From a bacterium (lineage in GTDB: Bacteria; Desulfobacterota; Binatia; HRBIN30; CADEER01), in assembly GCA_019637795.1 (NCBI GenBank), contig JAHBUY010000002.1, positions 248,001 through 312,000 of the forward strand: a DNA stretch of 64,000 bases, written 5' to 3'. A program made the translations under genes and the position numbers. This document shows, piece after piece, positions 43,223 through 53,173 of the stretch. The notes beneath the pieces are model-generated. The model was not told the origin of the DNA, did no database searches, and saw nothing but the letters and a program-made list of their open reading frames with translations. Within the stretch, counting starts at the first letter, position 1. Every line of letters starts with the position of its first letter.

Positions 43223-45400
43223 ATGAGCGACCAACCCCCGATCCGCGTCGCCATCGTCGGCGGCGGCTGCGCGGCCATCACCACCGCCTTCGAGCTGACC
43301 CATCCGCGGCACCGCGGCCGGTACGCGGTGACGGTGTACCAGGTCGGCTGGCGGCTGGGCGGCAAGGGCGCCTCGGGACGCGGCGTCGCGGGACGCATCG
43401 AGGAGCACGGCCTGCACGTTTGGATGGGCTTCTACGAGAACGCCTTCCGTTTGCTGCGCGAGTGCTACGCCGAGCTCGGCCGGCCGCCGGGATCGCCGAT
43501 CGCCGATTGGCGCGACGCCTTCGCGCCGGGATCGTACGTCGGCGTCGCGGAGGCGCTGCCGGATGGGAGCTGGCGCGACTGGACCGGCCACTTCCCGCCC
43601 GCCGACGGCCTGCCCGGCGATCCGTTGAGCGAGCAGAATCCGTTCACCGTCACCAGCTACCTGGCGCGCACCGCCAGCCTCCTGCGCGCGCTGCTGCGCT
43701 CGTGCCAGGCGCGCCAGGCGGACCACCGCACGCCGCGCCCAGACCAGCCGGCCGACGCCGGCGCCGACGACCGCCGCGCGCCTGCCGATCTCCTGTCGGA
43801 AGCGCTCGACCGGATCGGGAAGTACGGCATGCTGGCGAGCCTGGCGAGCCTGGTCGAGGTCGCCGGCCTGCTCGAGACCGTCCTGCGCACGCTGGCGGCG
43901 GACCAGCAGCACACGGTGCTGCGGGTGGTGAACGCGCTGGCCGCCAACGCGCGCCGGCAGCTCGAGGCGCTCGCCGCGCGCGACGACGAGATCCGCCGAC
44001 TGTGGGAGGTCATCGACCTCGCCCTCGCCATCATGCGCGGCATCGTGCGCTTCGGCCTCGCCTTCGACCCGCGCGGCTTCGATGCCATCGACGACTACGA
44101 GATCAGCGACTGGTTGCGGCTCAACGGCGCCTCGCGGCGCTCCGTCGACTCGGCGTTCATGCGCGGGCTCTATTCGCTCGCCCTCGCGTACGAAGACGGC
44201 GACTTCCGCCGCCCGCGCGTCGCCGCCGGCCAGGGCCTGCGCGGCGCGCTGCGCATGTTCTTCACCTATCGCGGCCAGATCTTCTGGAAGATGCGGGCCG
44301 GCATGGGCGACGTGATCTTCGCCCCGTTCTACGAGGTGCTGAAGCGGCGCGGTGTGCGCTTCGAGTTCTTCCACCGCCTGGAGAACGTCGCCCTCGCCGA
44401 TCCGGCGCGGATGGCGCCGGGCGAGCGACCGCACGTCGCGGCGCTGGAGTTCGACGTCCAGGCCACCGTGGCGGACGGCGAGTACCAGCCGCTGGTCGAC
44501 GTCGGCGGACTGCCCTGCTGGCCGGCCCAGCCCGACTGGACGCAACTCGTCGACGGCGAGCGCCTGCGCGCCGAGGGCTGGGCCTTCGAGTCGTTCTGGG
44601 ACCGGCGCAAGACGGCGACCAGGACGCTGCGCGTGATCGACGACTTCGATTTCGTCGTGCTCGGCATCGGCGTCGGCGCGGTCCCGCACACCTGTCGCGA
44701 GATCCTGGCGCGCGACGCGCGCTGGCGGACGATGACCGAGCAGGTGAAGACGGTGGCGACGCAGGCCTTCCAGATCTGGATGCGCGAGGACATGGAGGCG
44801 CTCGGCTGGCCGATCCCGTTGACCACCATCTCCGCCTTCGCGCAGCCCTTCGACACCTGGGCGGACATGGCGCAGACGCTGCCGTACGAGCGCTGGCCGA
44901 TTCCGCCGCGCGCGGTGGCGTACTTCTGCTCGGTGCTGCCCGACCTGCCCGGGCCGCCCAATCCGCGCGATCCGGACTACCCGCAGCGCCGGCGCGCCGA
45001 GGCGAAGCGCAACGCCATCGCCTTCCTGGACCGCGACATCGCCCACCTGTGGCCGGCCGCCGCCCGCCCGGGTGGCGGGTTCCGCTGGGAGCTGCTCGTC
45101 GACCCGGCCGGCGACGCGGCGGCGGGCGCGACCGCCGACGCCGCGCGCTTCGACTCGCAGTACTGGACGGTGAACGTGAACCCGTCCGACCGCTACACCC
45201 TGGCGCCGCCCGGCAGCCTGCGCCACCGCATCTCGCCGCTCGACAACACCTACGACAACCTCACCATCGCCGGCGACTGGACCGACTGCGGCTTCAGCGA
45301 GGGCTGCGTCGAGGCCGCCGTGATGTCCGGACGGCTGGCGGCGCACGCCATCGCGCAGTGGCCGCCGCTGGAGGAGATCATCGGCTACGATCACCCGTGA
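43223..45400 (+). CDS. FAD-dependent oxidoreductase of the amine-oxidase/carotenoid-desaturase superfamily
   Basis: 725 residues, ATG start 14 bp after the synthase. N-terminal dinucleotide fold VAIVGGGCAAITTAFEL followed by YQVGWRLGGKGASGRG, and the C-terminal flavin segment TIAGDWTDCGFSEGCVEAAV, both typical of phytoene-desaturase-like enzymes. It is longer than classical CrtI (about 500) because of inserted helices around residues 150-260. The substrate is unknown; the adjacent prenyl synthase suggests an isoprenoid. A likely role is desaturation, isomerisation or oxidation of a polyprenyl-derived compound. Confidence 0.82.
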   Translation: MSDQPPIRVAIVGGGCAAITTAFELTHPRHRGRYAVTVYQVGWRLGGKGASGRGVAGRIEEHGLHVWMGFYENAFRLLRECYAELGRPPGSPIADWRDAFAPGSYVGVAEALPDGSWRDWTGHFPPADGLPGDPLSEQNPFTVTSYLARTASLLRALLRSCQARQADHRTPRPDQPADAGADDRRAPADLLSEALDRIGKYGMLASLASLVEVAGLLETVLRTLAADQQHTVLRVVNALAANARRQLEALAARDDEIRRLWEVIDLALAIMRGIVRFGLAFDPRGFDAIDDYEISDWLRLNGASRRSVDSAFMRGLYSLALAYEDGDFRRPRVAAGQGLRGALRMFFTYRGQIFWKMRAGMGDVIFAPFYEVLKRRGVRFEFFHRLENVALADPARMAPGERPHVAALEFDVQATVADGEYQPLVDVGGLPCWPAQPDWTQLVDGERLRAEGWAFESFWDRRKTATRTLRVIDDFDFVVLGIGVGAVPHTCREILARDARWRTMTEQVKTVATQAFQIWMREDMEALGWPIPLTTISAFAQPFDTWADMAQTLPYERWPIPPRAVAYFCSVLPDLPGPPNPRDPDYPQRRRAEAKRNAIAFLDRDIAHLWPAAARPGGGFRWELLVDPAGDAAAGATADAARFDSQYWTVNVNPSDRYTLAPPGSLRHRISPLDNTYDNLTIAGDWTDCGFSEGCVEAAVMSGRLAAHAIAQWPPLEEIIGYDHP

Positions 45401-45402
45401 CC

Positions 45403-46461
45403 ATGCGCCGCGAGCTGATGATCCACGGCGCCACCGGCTACACGGGCCGGCTGCTGGCGCGCGCGGCGGCGGCGCACGGTCTGCGACCCATCCTCGCCGG
45501 CCGCGACGCGGCGCGCCTGCGGGCGGTGGCCGAGCCGCTACGGCTCCCCTACCGGGTGGTCGCCGCCGACGACGGCCGCCAGCAGCGCGACGCGCTGCGC
45601 GACGTGCGGGTGCTGCTCAATGCCGCCGGCCCCTTCGCCACGGCGCCGCCGTGGCACGACGCCTGCCTCGAGGCCGGCGCGCACTACCTCGACGTCGCCG
45701 GCGAGCTCGCGGTCTTCGCCGCGCTCGAGCAGCGCGACGAGACGGCGCGGCGGCGCGAGGTCATGCTCATGCCGGGCGTCGGCTTCCTGGTGGTCGCGGC
45801 GGACTGCCTCGCGGCGCACGTCGCGGCGCGGCTGCCCGGGGCGCGTCGCCTGCGCATCGGCACCTCGCGCTCGCTGCGGCTGTCGCGCGGATCGCTGAAG
45901 ACCATGCTGACGCTCGTCGCCGATGCGGTCACGGTGCGGCGCGACGGCGTGTTGACGCGGGTCGCGCTCGGCGCCGTCGAGCACGCGTTCGACTACGGCG
46001 ATGGGCCGCGCCGCAGCACCGCGATGAGCATGCCGGAGCTGATCACCGCCTTCCGCACCACCGGCGTCGGCACCATCGACGCCTGCGTCGAGGTGAGCGC
46101 CGTCGAGCGCGCCGCCTTTCAGCTCGCGGCGCGGATGGCGTGGCTGGTGCGCCACCCGCTGGCGCAGGTCGCCCTGCACACCCAGGCCGAGCTCCTCCCG
46201 GAGGGCCCGGCGCCCGCGCCGGGCGACGGCGCCGCGCGCGCGGTGGTCGTCGAGGCCGAGGATGCGCGCGGGCACGTGGTCGGCGCGCGCCTGCGCACGC
46301 CCGAGGCCTACCGCTTCACCGCCGCGGCGGCGCTGGCGATCGCCGGCCGCGTGTTGCGCGGCGAGCTGCAGCCCGGCTTCCAGACGCCGGCGCGCGTCTA
46401 CGGCGCCGACTTCGCCCTCGCCATCGACGGCACGCGGCGCGAGGACCTCGCGCGCGCGTGA
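45403..46461 (+). CDS. Saccharopine-dehydrogenase-like / trans-acting enoyl reductase-like protein
   Basis: 352 residues. ATG 45403 follows the previous stop by 2 bp; an in-frame GTG at 45397 would overlap that stop instead. The Rossmann opening is MIHGATGYTGRLLARAAAAH, followed by LLNAAGPF and HYLDVAGE, characteristic of the saccharopine-dehydrogenase-like family that also contains lipid-acting enoyl reductases. It is the last gene of the rightward operon, so a reductive step on the operon's lipid or isoprenoid product is a reasonable inference. It converges on the cyclase gene. Confidence 0.82.
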   Translation: MRRELMIHGATGYTGRLLARAAAAHGLRPILAGRDAARLRAVAEPLRLPYRVVAADDGRQQRDALRDVRVLLNAAGPFATAPPWHDACLEAGAHYLDVAGELAVFAALEQRDETARRREVMLMPGVGFLVVAADCLAAHVAARLPGARRLRIGTSRSLRLSRGSLKTMLTLVADAVTVRRDGVLTRVALGAVEHAFDYGDGPRRSTAMSMPELITAFRTTGVGTIDACVEVSAVERAAFQLAARMAWLVRHPLAQVALHTQAELLPEGPAPAPGDGAARAVVVEAEDARGHVVGARLRTPEAYRFTAAAALAIAGRVLRGELQPGFQTPARVYGADFALAIDGTRREDLARA

Positions 46462-46515
46462 CCCGGGGCCCCGCGTCGTCGGTGGCCAGCCCGCGCGACG
46501 CGCGCGGGTCGCAGC

Positions 46516-49500
46516 TCACGCCAGATCCGCGAGCAGGGCGCGCGCCGCGCGCAGATCGGGCGTGTCGAATCCCTCGCCGAAGCCGGCGTAGGCGCGGCGC
46601 AGCAGGTCCCCGGCCTCGGCGCGGCGGTCGCGCGCGCGCAGCAGCTCGGCCAGGCTGACGGTCGCGCGCAGCGCCAGCGACCGCGCCTGCTGTCGCCCGG
46701 CGATCGCGATCGCGCGCTCGAAATCGGCGCCGGCCGCGTCGTGCGCGCCGGCGTCGGCGGCCAGGGCGAGCTCGCCGCGCAGGCGATGCAGCTCGGCCTC
46801 GTAGAAGCGGTCCGGCCCGCTCGCGGCATGCGCGAGCGCCTCGGCGACGCTCGCCGCGGCGGCGTCGAGATGGCCGGCGGCGCGCTGCGCCTCCGCCAGG
46901 CCGGCGAGAAAGTACGAGCGCATGAACTCGGTGCCGCTGGCGCGCCACTCGGCGAGCGCCTCGGTCAGCCGCGCGATGCCCGCCTCGGCCTCGCCGAGCT
47001 GGCCCTCGGCGACGCCCAGGTGCAGCGTGCCGGCGCAGCGCAGCACGTCGAATCCGTGCTCGGTCGAGATCGCGATCGCCTCGCGGCTGTATGCGGCCGA
47101 GCGGGCGAAGTCGCGCCACAGCTCCGAGGCGGTGGCGGCGTAGGTGCAGCAATAGGCCAGGCTGAAAGGCGACGCGAGCGACCGCGCCAGCGCCAGGGCT
47201 TCCTCGATGCGCCGCTGCCCCTGCTCGGGATAGCCGAGCATCCACAGCGCTGCCGCCAGCAGCGACAGACACGCGACGGCCGGATCCTGCGGAGTCAGCG
47301 CCGCGAGCGGCGCTCCGCGGTGCGAGCGGTACAGCGCCACCCCGGTCTCCAGCAGCGCGCGCGCCGGCCCCAGCTCGCCGAGGTAGAACTTCGTGTAGCC
47401 GAGCGCGTTGTGCCCCTCGATGAGGTACTCGGGCGCCCGCGTCTCCTCGCCGATGCGCAGACACTGCTCCGCGAGCTCGTTGGCGACCACGTGGTTGTCG
47501 CGGACGATGTAGAAGGTGCAGAGCCCGCGCACCACGGGAAACAGCTCCGCCGTCTCGCCCAGCCGCCGGCACAGATCGTGGGCGGCGCGGTAGTTCTGTT
47601 CCACCTCGGGCGAGGCGTAGCCGCGCGCCGACGCCAGGCTGAGCCCGAGCAGGACGCGCAGGGTGAGCTCGGCGCCGTCGCGCGACGGATCCGCCGGCAG
47701 GCCCTGCAACAGCGCCAGCGCGGTGCCGTAGTGGTTGATCGCCTCCGCGTGCGCGGCGCGCTGGCTCGCCCGCTCCCCCGCCGTCTGCCACCAGCGCACC
47801 GCCTCGGGGATCATCCCCGCGCCCGTGTAGTGTCCGGCGACCACTTCCGGCTGCGCCTCGCTGGTCGAGTGGAACGGCCCCGCCAGGCATTCGGCGACCG
47901 CGCGGTGCAGCGCCGCGCGCGGCTCCTTGAGCAGCGAATCGTAGGCCGCTTCCTGGATGAGCACGTGCTTGAACAGATACGTCGTGTCGGGCAGCGCGCC
48001 GTCGGCGTAGATCAGCTCCGCGTCGACCAGCGCGGCGAGGGCGGCGGGCAGCTCCGACTCCGCGTGCGGCCAGATCGCGCGCAGGAGCTGATACGAGAAC
48101 TGCCGCCCGATGACCGAGGCGACGCGCGCGACCTGCTTGCCCGTGCCGAGTCGGTCGAGGCGCGCCATCAGCGAGTCCTGCAGCGTGCCGGGCACGCGCG
48201 GCTGGCTCGCCGGCGACTCCACCACCATCCGCACCAACTCCTCGACGAACAGCGGCACGCCGCCGGTGCGCGAGACCAGCGTCTCGATCACCGGGCCCGA
48301 CGGCCGCAGCTCGGCGGCGAGGTGGGTGATCATCGCGACCACCTCGTCGCGCGTGAGCTGGCTGAGGTTCATCTGCGCGTGATGCGGGCGCGACGGCCAC
48401 GGCGGACGGAAGATCGGCCGCGTGGTGAAGAGCAGCAGCAGCGGCACGTCGGCGCCCTGCTCGGCGAGCAGCGCCAGCAGCTCGAGGGTCGACGGATCGA
48501 CCCAGTGCAGGTCCTCGACCACGACCACCGTCGGCTGCAGCCGCGCGGTGGCGCGAATCCAGGCGACCAGGCTCGCGATCAGCTCGCGGCGTTGCTGCTC
48601 CGGCGAGAGCGTCGGCGGCGGATAGCGGTCGGGCACCGGCAGGTCGAGCAGCGGCGCCACCAGGGAGACGGCGGTGGCGGGCGGGAGGCCGACCTGCGCC
48701 ACGGCCTGCTCGATCGCCTCGATCTTCTCGGCCGGGCTCGACTCGCCGCGCCCGGCGAAGCCCTGCTGCAGCATCGCGGTCACCGGGTAGAAGGCGCTGC
48801 TGACGTGATACGGCGAGCCGCCGCACTCGATGCGGGTGTGCGGCACGGCGCGCAGGTCGTCCTTCAACTGCTCGACCAGCCTGGACTTGCCGATGCCGGC
48901 CTCGCCGGAGATGAGCACCACCTGCCCTTCGCCCCGCTGCACCCGCTCCCAGCGCGAACGCAGCAGCGCCCGCTCGGACGCCCGTCCGACGAACGGCGTG
49001 AGGCCGCGCGCCGCCGCCGCGGCGAGGCGGTTGAGCGCGCCGCTCGCCCGTACCACGCGATAGATCCGGGTCGGCTCGGCGATGCCCTTGAGCGGCGGCG
49101 CGCCGCGATCCTCGACGTGGAAGAGCCCCGACACCAGGCGATGGGTCGCCGCCGTCACCAGGACGCTGCCCGCTTCGCCCAGCGTCTGTACGCGGCCGGC
49201 GACGTTGGTGGTATCGCCGAGCGCGATGGTCTCCACGTTGAGCCCGCCGCCGACGCTGCTGACCACGACCAGTCCGGTGTGGATCCCCACCCGCGCCGCC
49301 AGGCGCGTCCCGTCGCCGGCGACGATGGCGCCCACCTCCTCGGCGACCGCCAGCCCGGCGCGCACCGCGCGCTCCGCGTCGTCGCCGTGCGCCGCCGGCC
49401 AGCCGAAGTAGGCGACGATGCCGTCGCCCTGGTGCTGGGCGACGCTGCCGCCGTAGCGCGCGATCAGCGCATCGGCGCGGTCGTGGTACGTGCGGACGAG

Positions 49501-49716
49501 CTCGAAGTAATCCTCGAGATCGAGGCGGGCGCCGAGGTTCGTCGAGCCGACGAGGTCGCAGAAGAGCACGGTGAGCTGCCGGCGCTCGCCGGCGCCGGCC
49601 GCCGCGCGCGCATCGCGCGCCAGCGGCGTGCCGCAGCCGTTGCAGAAGCGGGCACCGCTCGGGTTGGTGGAGCCGCACGCGCGGCACGCGGCGGCGGTGG
49701 CCGGTTGCTCGGGCAT
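46516..49716 (-). CDS. Class III adenylate cyclase fused to AAA ATPase and TPR region
   Basis: 1066 residues from ATG 49716, 5 bp after the stop of the upstream gene. An N-terminal zinc ribbon (C11, C14, C25, C28) is followed by a cyclase catalytic domain (LTVLFCDLVGSTN with the metal Asp, and HQGDGIVAYFG). Then comes an ATPase with Walker A GEAGIGKSRL and Walker B TVVVVEDLHWVDPS, and a long helical TPR-like C-terminal half. These proteins act as ligand-gated signalling hubs or regulators; cAMP production is likely but not certain. Co-transcription with the tandem decarboxylase-like gene links it to that function. Confidence 0.9.
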   Translation of the reverse strand: MPEQPATAAACRACGSTNPSGARFCNGCGTPLARDARAAAGAGERRQLTVLFCDLVGSTNLGARLDLEDYFELVRTYHDRADALIARYGGSVAQHQGDGIVAYFGWPAAHGDDAERAVRAGLAVAEEVGAIVAGDGTRLAARVGIHTGLVVVSSVGGGLNVETIALGDTTNVAGRVQTLGEAGSVLVTAATHRLVSGLFHVEDRGAPPLKGIAEPTRIYRVVRASGALNRLAAAAARGLTPFVGRASERALLRSRWERVQRGEGQVVLISGEAGIGKSRLVEQLKDDLRAVPHTRIECGGSPYHVSSAFYPVTAMLQQGFAGRGESSPAEKIEAIEQAVAQVGLPPATAVSLVAPLLDLPVPDRYPPPTLSPEQQRRELIASLVAWIRATARLQPTVVVVEDLHWVDPSTLELLALLAEQGADVPLLLLFTTRPIFRPPWPSRPHHAQMNLSQLTRDEVVAMITHLAAELRPSGPVIETLVSRTGGVPLFVEELVRMVVESPASQPRVPGTLQDSLMARLDRLGTGKQVARVASVIGRQFSYQLLRAIWPHAESELPAALAALVDAELIYADGALPDTTYLFKHVLIQEAAYDSLLKEPRAALHRAVAECLAGPFHSTSEAQPEVVAGHYTGAGMIPEAVRWWQTAGERASQRAAHAEAINHYGTALALLQGLPADPSRDGAELTLRVLLGLSLASARGYASPEVEQNYRAAHDLCRRLGETAELFPVVRGLCTFYIVRDNHVVANELAEQCLRIGEETRAPEYLIEGHNALGYTKFYLGELGPARALLETGVALYRSHRGAPLAALTPQDPAVACLSLLAAALWMLGYPEQGQRRIEEALALARSLASPFSLAYCCTYAATASELWRDFARSAAYSREAIAISTEHGFDVLRCAGTLHLGVAEGQLGEAEAGIARLTEALAEWRASGTEFMRSYFLAGLAEAQRAAGHLDAAAASVAEALAHAASGPDRFYEAELHRLRGELALAADAGAHDAAGADFERAIAIAGRQQARSLALRATVSLAELLRARDRRAEAGDLLRRAYAGFGEGFDTPDLRAARALLADLA

Positions 49717-49721
49717 GTTCG

Positions 49722-52700
49722 TCAGGCGTTCGCCTTCGTCCGCGGGGGCGGCGCCACGTACCACCAGGCATCCTCGAAGGTGGCGAGGCCGTGGCCGCGC
49801 GCGAACTGGTCGCGCAGCTCCGCCAGCGCGGCGCTGGTCCCGTAGACCGATCCGACCGGCAGCGACTGCGCCGGCTTCGGCGGCTTCCCGCTCCACCAGC
49901 GCGGGGCGCCCCAGTTCTCCCACTCGTCGCTGAGGATGCTCTCGACGACGAGCTGCAGCTCGTCGAGGCGCGCGATCGCCTCTCGCGCCTCGGCCACTGT
50001 GAGCCGTTCCAGGCACGACGCAGCGGGCTGCAGCCCGATCTGCAGGAGCGCGCGGGTCAGCGCCAGCAGCTCGTCGGTGGACGTCCCCTGACAGAAGGCG
50101 TCCAGCGGCTCCGCCTGCAGCCAGCGGGCGAACGCCTCCTGCTGCGCCGCCGGCAGCGCCTGCCGCAGTCGACGCTGTTCCGCCGCCTCCGGCAGCGCGC
50201 GGCGCAGTCCATCCAGCTCGCGGGCGAGCGCGGCGCGCAGGCGCGCCCGCGCCTGCGCCGCCAGGTTCTGCGGCTCGACGGTCGCGTCGGCGGCGACGAG
50301 CAGCTCGGCGCGCGGCCGGACGACCGTCCCGGCCGCCGTCGCGGTCGGGGCCGGCTCCGACAGCCACCAGTCGACGTCGTCGCGCGCCGTCCACGCCCCG
50401 TCGGCGTCGCGCCACGCCAGCAGCTCGCCGAGCTGCTCCTCGACCCCGAGCCGCATCCAGAACGGCCGCCACGGCTGCAGGTTCTCGACGACGACGCCGG
50501 GCATCGAATCGACGCTCTTCACCGCCAGGCCGAGCCGCTCGACGATCGGGTGGCTCACCGACTTGTGGACGCGGACGTGGACCCCGTTCTCGATCTCGCG
50601 GGCGTCGTAGATGTGGGTGATCGCGCGCCGGGTGCGGACCAGCGCCTGGTAGCAGGCGTGGCCGACGTGTTCCGCGTCGCGATACTGCTTGAGGCCGATC
50701 CAGTCGAACGGCCGCCCGAGGGCCAGCGGCTCCAGCGCCAGCGCCTTGGCGCGGTCGATGTCCGGCGCCTGCGCGGCGGCGGCGGCGGTCTTGCGCGCCA
50801 GCTCCTCCGCCATGCGCTCGCCCCAGCCCTGGGCGACGGCGTTCCACCCGACATCCGAGTTGTACGGCAGCAGCGGTCGCTCATCGATCTCCAGCAGCGT
50901 GCGCGATTCGGCGCGCTGCCGCAGGTCGAGGGCGGGGAACATCTCCGTCGCCAGGCGCAGCATGCTGCGCTCGGCCACCGGGCCCGAGCGCGTGAGCCAG
51001 GCGTCCGCTGGCTGGTCGATCGCCGCGGCCACCGCGGCCCGTCCGTTGACCTCGCGGTCCGAGATCACGGCGCGGCCGCTGTTCGCGTATACGAAGGGCG
51101 TCAGCAGGGCGAGGCTCACCAGCTCGTCGCCCTGGTACACCTTCACCGGCACCGCGAAGCTCAGCTCGCGCTCGCCCCACCAGCCGATGTTGTTGGTCGC
51201 CGACCACATGGAGCCGAGCTGATCGGCGCACGTGCTCACCAGCAGGTAGACGTACGACCCGCAGGTCTGGAAGCGCAGCCCGGATCCCGCCAACGGGGCG
51301 TTCATGGTGCGATCGACGAGGCGCGCCAGGTGCGCGGGGTCGGCGAGGAGCGGGTACACCTGGAGGGTGACGTCGGGGAAGGCGAACGGACCGCACACCG
51401 GCTGGGTCGCGGCGCCGAGCACGCTGTTGTACGGCACCGTAGCCTTGGGGCTCGCCGGGTCGAGCGCGGGCGTCGCCGCGGGCTCGGCCGCCGGCGCCGG
51501 CTGCTCGTCGCGCCATCGGCTGTCGGCCGCCATGCCGCCGGCGGCGCTGCGCGAGCAGATCACCCGCCCGCGGTCGTAGAAGAGGTCGACGTCGTTCCAG
51601 AACGGCAGCGTGGGCTTCAGCACCGCGATGGGCGCCCCGCCCCCGTCGTCGGATTCGCTGGCCACCTCGAGGCCGAGCGACTCGATGATCGGCTGCGCGG
51701 CGTAGCGATGGATGCGCACGGTGAAGCCGCCCGAGGGATCGCCGCGCAGCAGGTGCACGTCGCCCATCAGCCCGCCCTGGTTCAAGCGCTCGAAGCCCAT
51801 GCTCGAGGACACCAGGGCCTGATAGCAGGCGGCGTTCGGGTCCTCGACGGCGCGGAACTGCTTGAGGGTGATGTTCTCGATCGTCGCCCGCGCCGAGGCA
51901 CCGGTCGCCGCCGGCGCCCCGCGGGGCGACCACCACGACGGATCGGGCAGCAGCGCGGCGAGGGTGCCGAGCGCCTTGCCGCACATCGCGCGCAGCGACT
52001 CCGGGCTGCGCGTCGCGTGGTAGCCGCGGATGCCCGGCGCCAGCATGATGTCGATCGCCTCGCCGGTCAGGCTCAGCCAGCCGCGCAGCGCGTCGCCGAG
52101 GCTGGCGAGCGGTGTCCACGGGTTGCTCGGATCCGGCGGAAACACGGAGTACGTCGGCGGCGGGGCGCGATCGATCTGCACCAGCACCCGCGGCACTTCG
52201 CGCTGGCCGGCGTACAGCCTGGGGAAGAGCGGCGTGCTGACGGTGAACACGCGCTCGCCAGCCAGGGGATCCTGGGTCCACAGCGGGATGTCGGCGTCGA
52301 CCTCGGCCAGCACCTTGGGCCAGCCGTAGACCTCGCGGCCGGTGGTCAGCGAGAGCTGGTCGTCGACGAAGATGAACGGCGACACGCACGCCCAGTTCTT
52401 GAACACCAGCCGGCCGCCCTCCTCGCGCCACCACTCCAATGGCACGGTGAAGGTCATCTCGTGCTGCGACACCCAGCCGAGGTTCTGCGCCCGCACCGAC
52501 GCCGGCGACATCGAGCCGTAGTTCAGCACCATCAGGTAGACGTACGGCAGCGACGGCCGGAAGCGGGCGATCGTCGGCGGGATGTCCATGTTGAGGTACT
52601 GATCGCAGAACGCCGACAGGCGCGACATGTTCGCCCTGAGCGGAAAGACGCGACTGGTGACGCCGCGGAAGATGAACGGCGGCGCGGTCGGCAGCGCCCC

Positions 52701-52754
52701 GTCACCAGGGTCGCCGGAAGGGTCGACGTAGCGCGGCTTGTGCGCCGGGCTCAT
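49722..52754 (-). CDS. Tandem acetoacetate-decarboxylase-like protein
   Basis: 1010 residues from ATG 52754, preceded by GGAGG. Two ADC-like domains occupy about residues 20-400 and 440-800, with matching segments [15 protein letters not shown] / [16 protein letters not shown] and [20 protein letters not shown] / [20 protein letters not shown]. Domain 1 keeps a lysine (K147 in [10 protein letters not shown]) where ADC has its Schiff-base lysine. In domain 2 the same place reads GRAAVAA, so it is probably inactive. The remaining about 200 residues are helical. Classical ADC is about 250 residues, so a double, extended form is unusual. It precedes the adenylate cyclase gene. Confidence 0.82.
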   Translation of the reverse strand: MSPAHKPRYVDPSGDPGDGALPTAPPFIFRGVTSRVFPLRANMSRLSAFCDQYLNMDIPPTIARFRPSLPYVYLMVLNYGSMSPASVRAQNLGWVSQHEMTFTVPLEWWREEGGRLVFKNWACVSPFIFVDDQLSLTTGREVYGWPKVLAEVDADIPLWTQDPLAGERVFTVSTPLFPRLYAGQREVPRVLVQIDRAPPPTYSVFPPDPSNPWTPLASLGDALRGWLSLTGEAIDIMLAPGIRGYHATRSPESLRAMCGKALGTLAALLPDPSWWSPRGAPAATGASARATIENITLKQFRAVEDPNAACYQALVSSSMGFERLNQGGLMGDVHLLRGDPSGGFTVRIHRYAAQPIIESLGLEVASESDDGGGAPIAVLKPTLPFWNDVDLFYDRGRVICSRSAAGGMAADSRWRDEQPAPAAEPAATPALDPASPKATVPYNSVLGAATQPVCGPFAFPDVTLQVYPLLADPAHLARLVDRTMNAPLAGSGLRFQTCGSYVYLLVSTCADQLGSMWSATNNIGWWGERELSFAVPVKVYQGDELVSLALLTPFVYANSGRAVISDREVNGRAAVAAAIDQPADAWLTRSGPVAERSMLRLATEMFPALDLRQRAESRTLLEIDERPLLPYNSDVGWNAVAQGWGERMAEELARKTAAAAAQAPDIDRAKALALEPLALGRPFDWIGLKQYRDAEHVGHACYQALVRTRRAITHIYDAREIENGVHVRVHKSVSHPIVERLGLAVKSVDSMPGVVVENLQPWRPFWMRLGVEEQLGELLAWRDADGAWTARDDVDWWLSEPAPTATAAGTVVRPRAELLVAADATVEPQNLAAQARARLRAALARELDGLRRALPEAAEQRRLRQALPAAQQEAFARWLQAEPLDAFCQGTSTDELLALTRALLQIGLQPAASCLERLTVAEAREAIARLDELQLVVESILSDEWENWGAPRWWSGKPPKPAQSLPVGSVYGTSAALAELRDQFARGHGLATFEDAWWYVAPPPRTKANA

Positions 52755-52837
52755 CGATCGCGATCCTCCCTGCCGTCGCTCGCGCGGATGATCCATGCGC
52801 GCGCGGCGCGGCAGCGCCGAGCTCCACGCGGAGCGGT

Positions 52838-53173
52838 TTGCCCCCCTCGATGATTACCGGCAGCTCGGGGACGTGGCTGTCGGCGAGCCGCTCGCCCGCG
52901 ATCGTGCGCCAGGGCTTGAACCACTCGCAGCCTGTGCCGAGCGCGCCGACGCGCGCCTCGACGCCGTCGGAGACGACCAGCACGCCGTTCGTCGCGAAGA
53001 AGCGAGGGGATCTCGGCCTGGTAGGTCTGGAGCTGCTGGAAGGCGCTCCAGATCGTCGCGCTCTCGTCGGCCGCGTTCTTGAGCTCCAGCGCCGCCAGCG
53101 GCAGGCCGTTCACGAACGGCGCTACATACTCGAGCGCGGCGTCTTCGACAACGGATTCAGTGAAGGCGCTCAT
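52838..53173 (-). pseudogene. Type I restriction enzyme R subunit (hsdR) fragment
   Basis: Starts as an HsdR ([14 protein letters not shown]), jumps at once to [20 protein letters not shown] and [12 protein letters not shown], then needs a one-base frame change to continue as [16 protein letters not shown] and [17 protein letters not shown]. Homology ends near 52838. Most of the N-terminal region, the helicase and the C-terminus (about 800 residues) are missing. The start overlaps the DUF4143 gene stop (ATGA), the layout of an intact hsdM-accessory-hsdR operon before decay. Confidence 0.8.
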
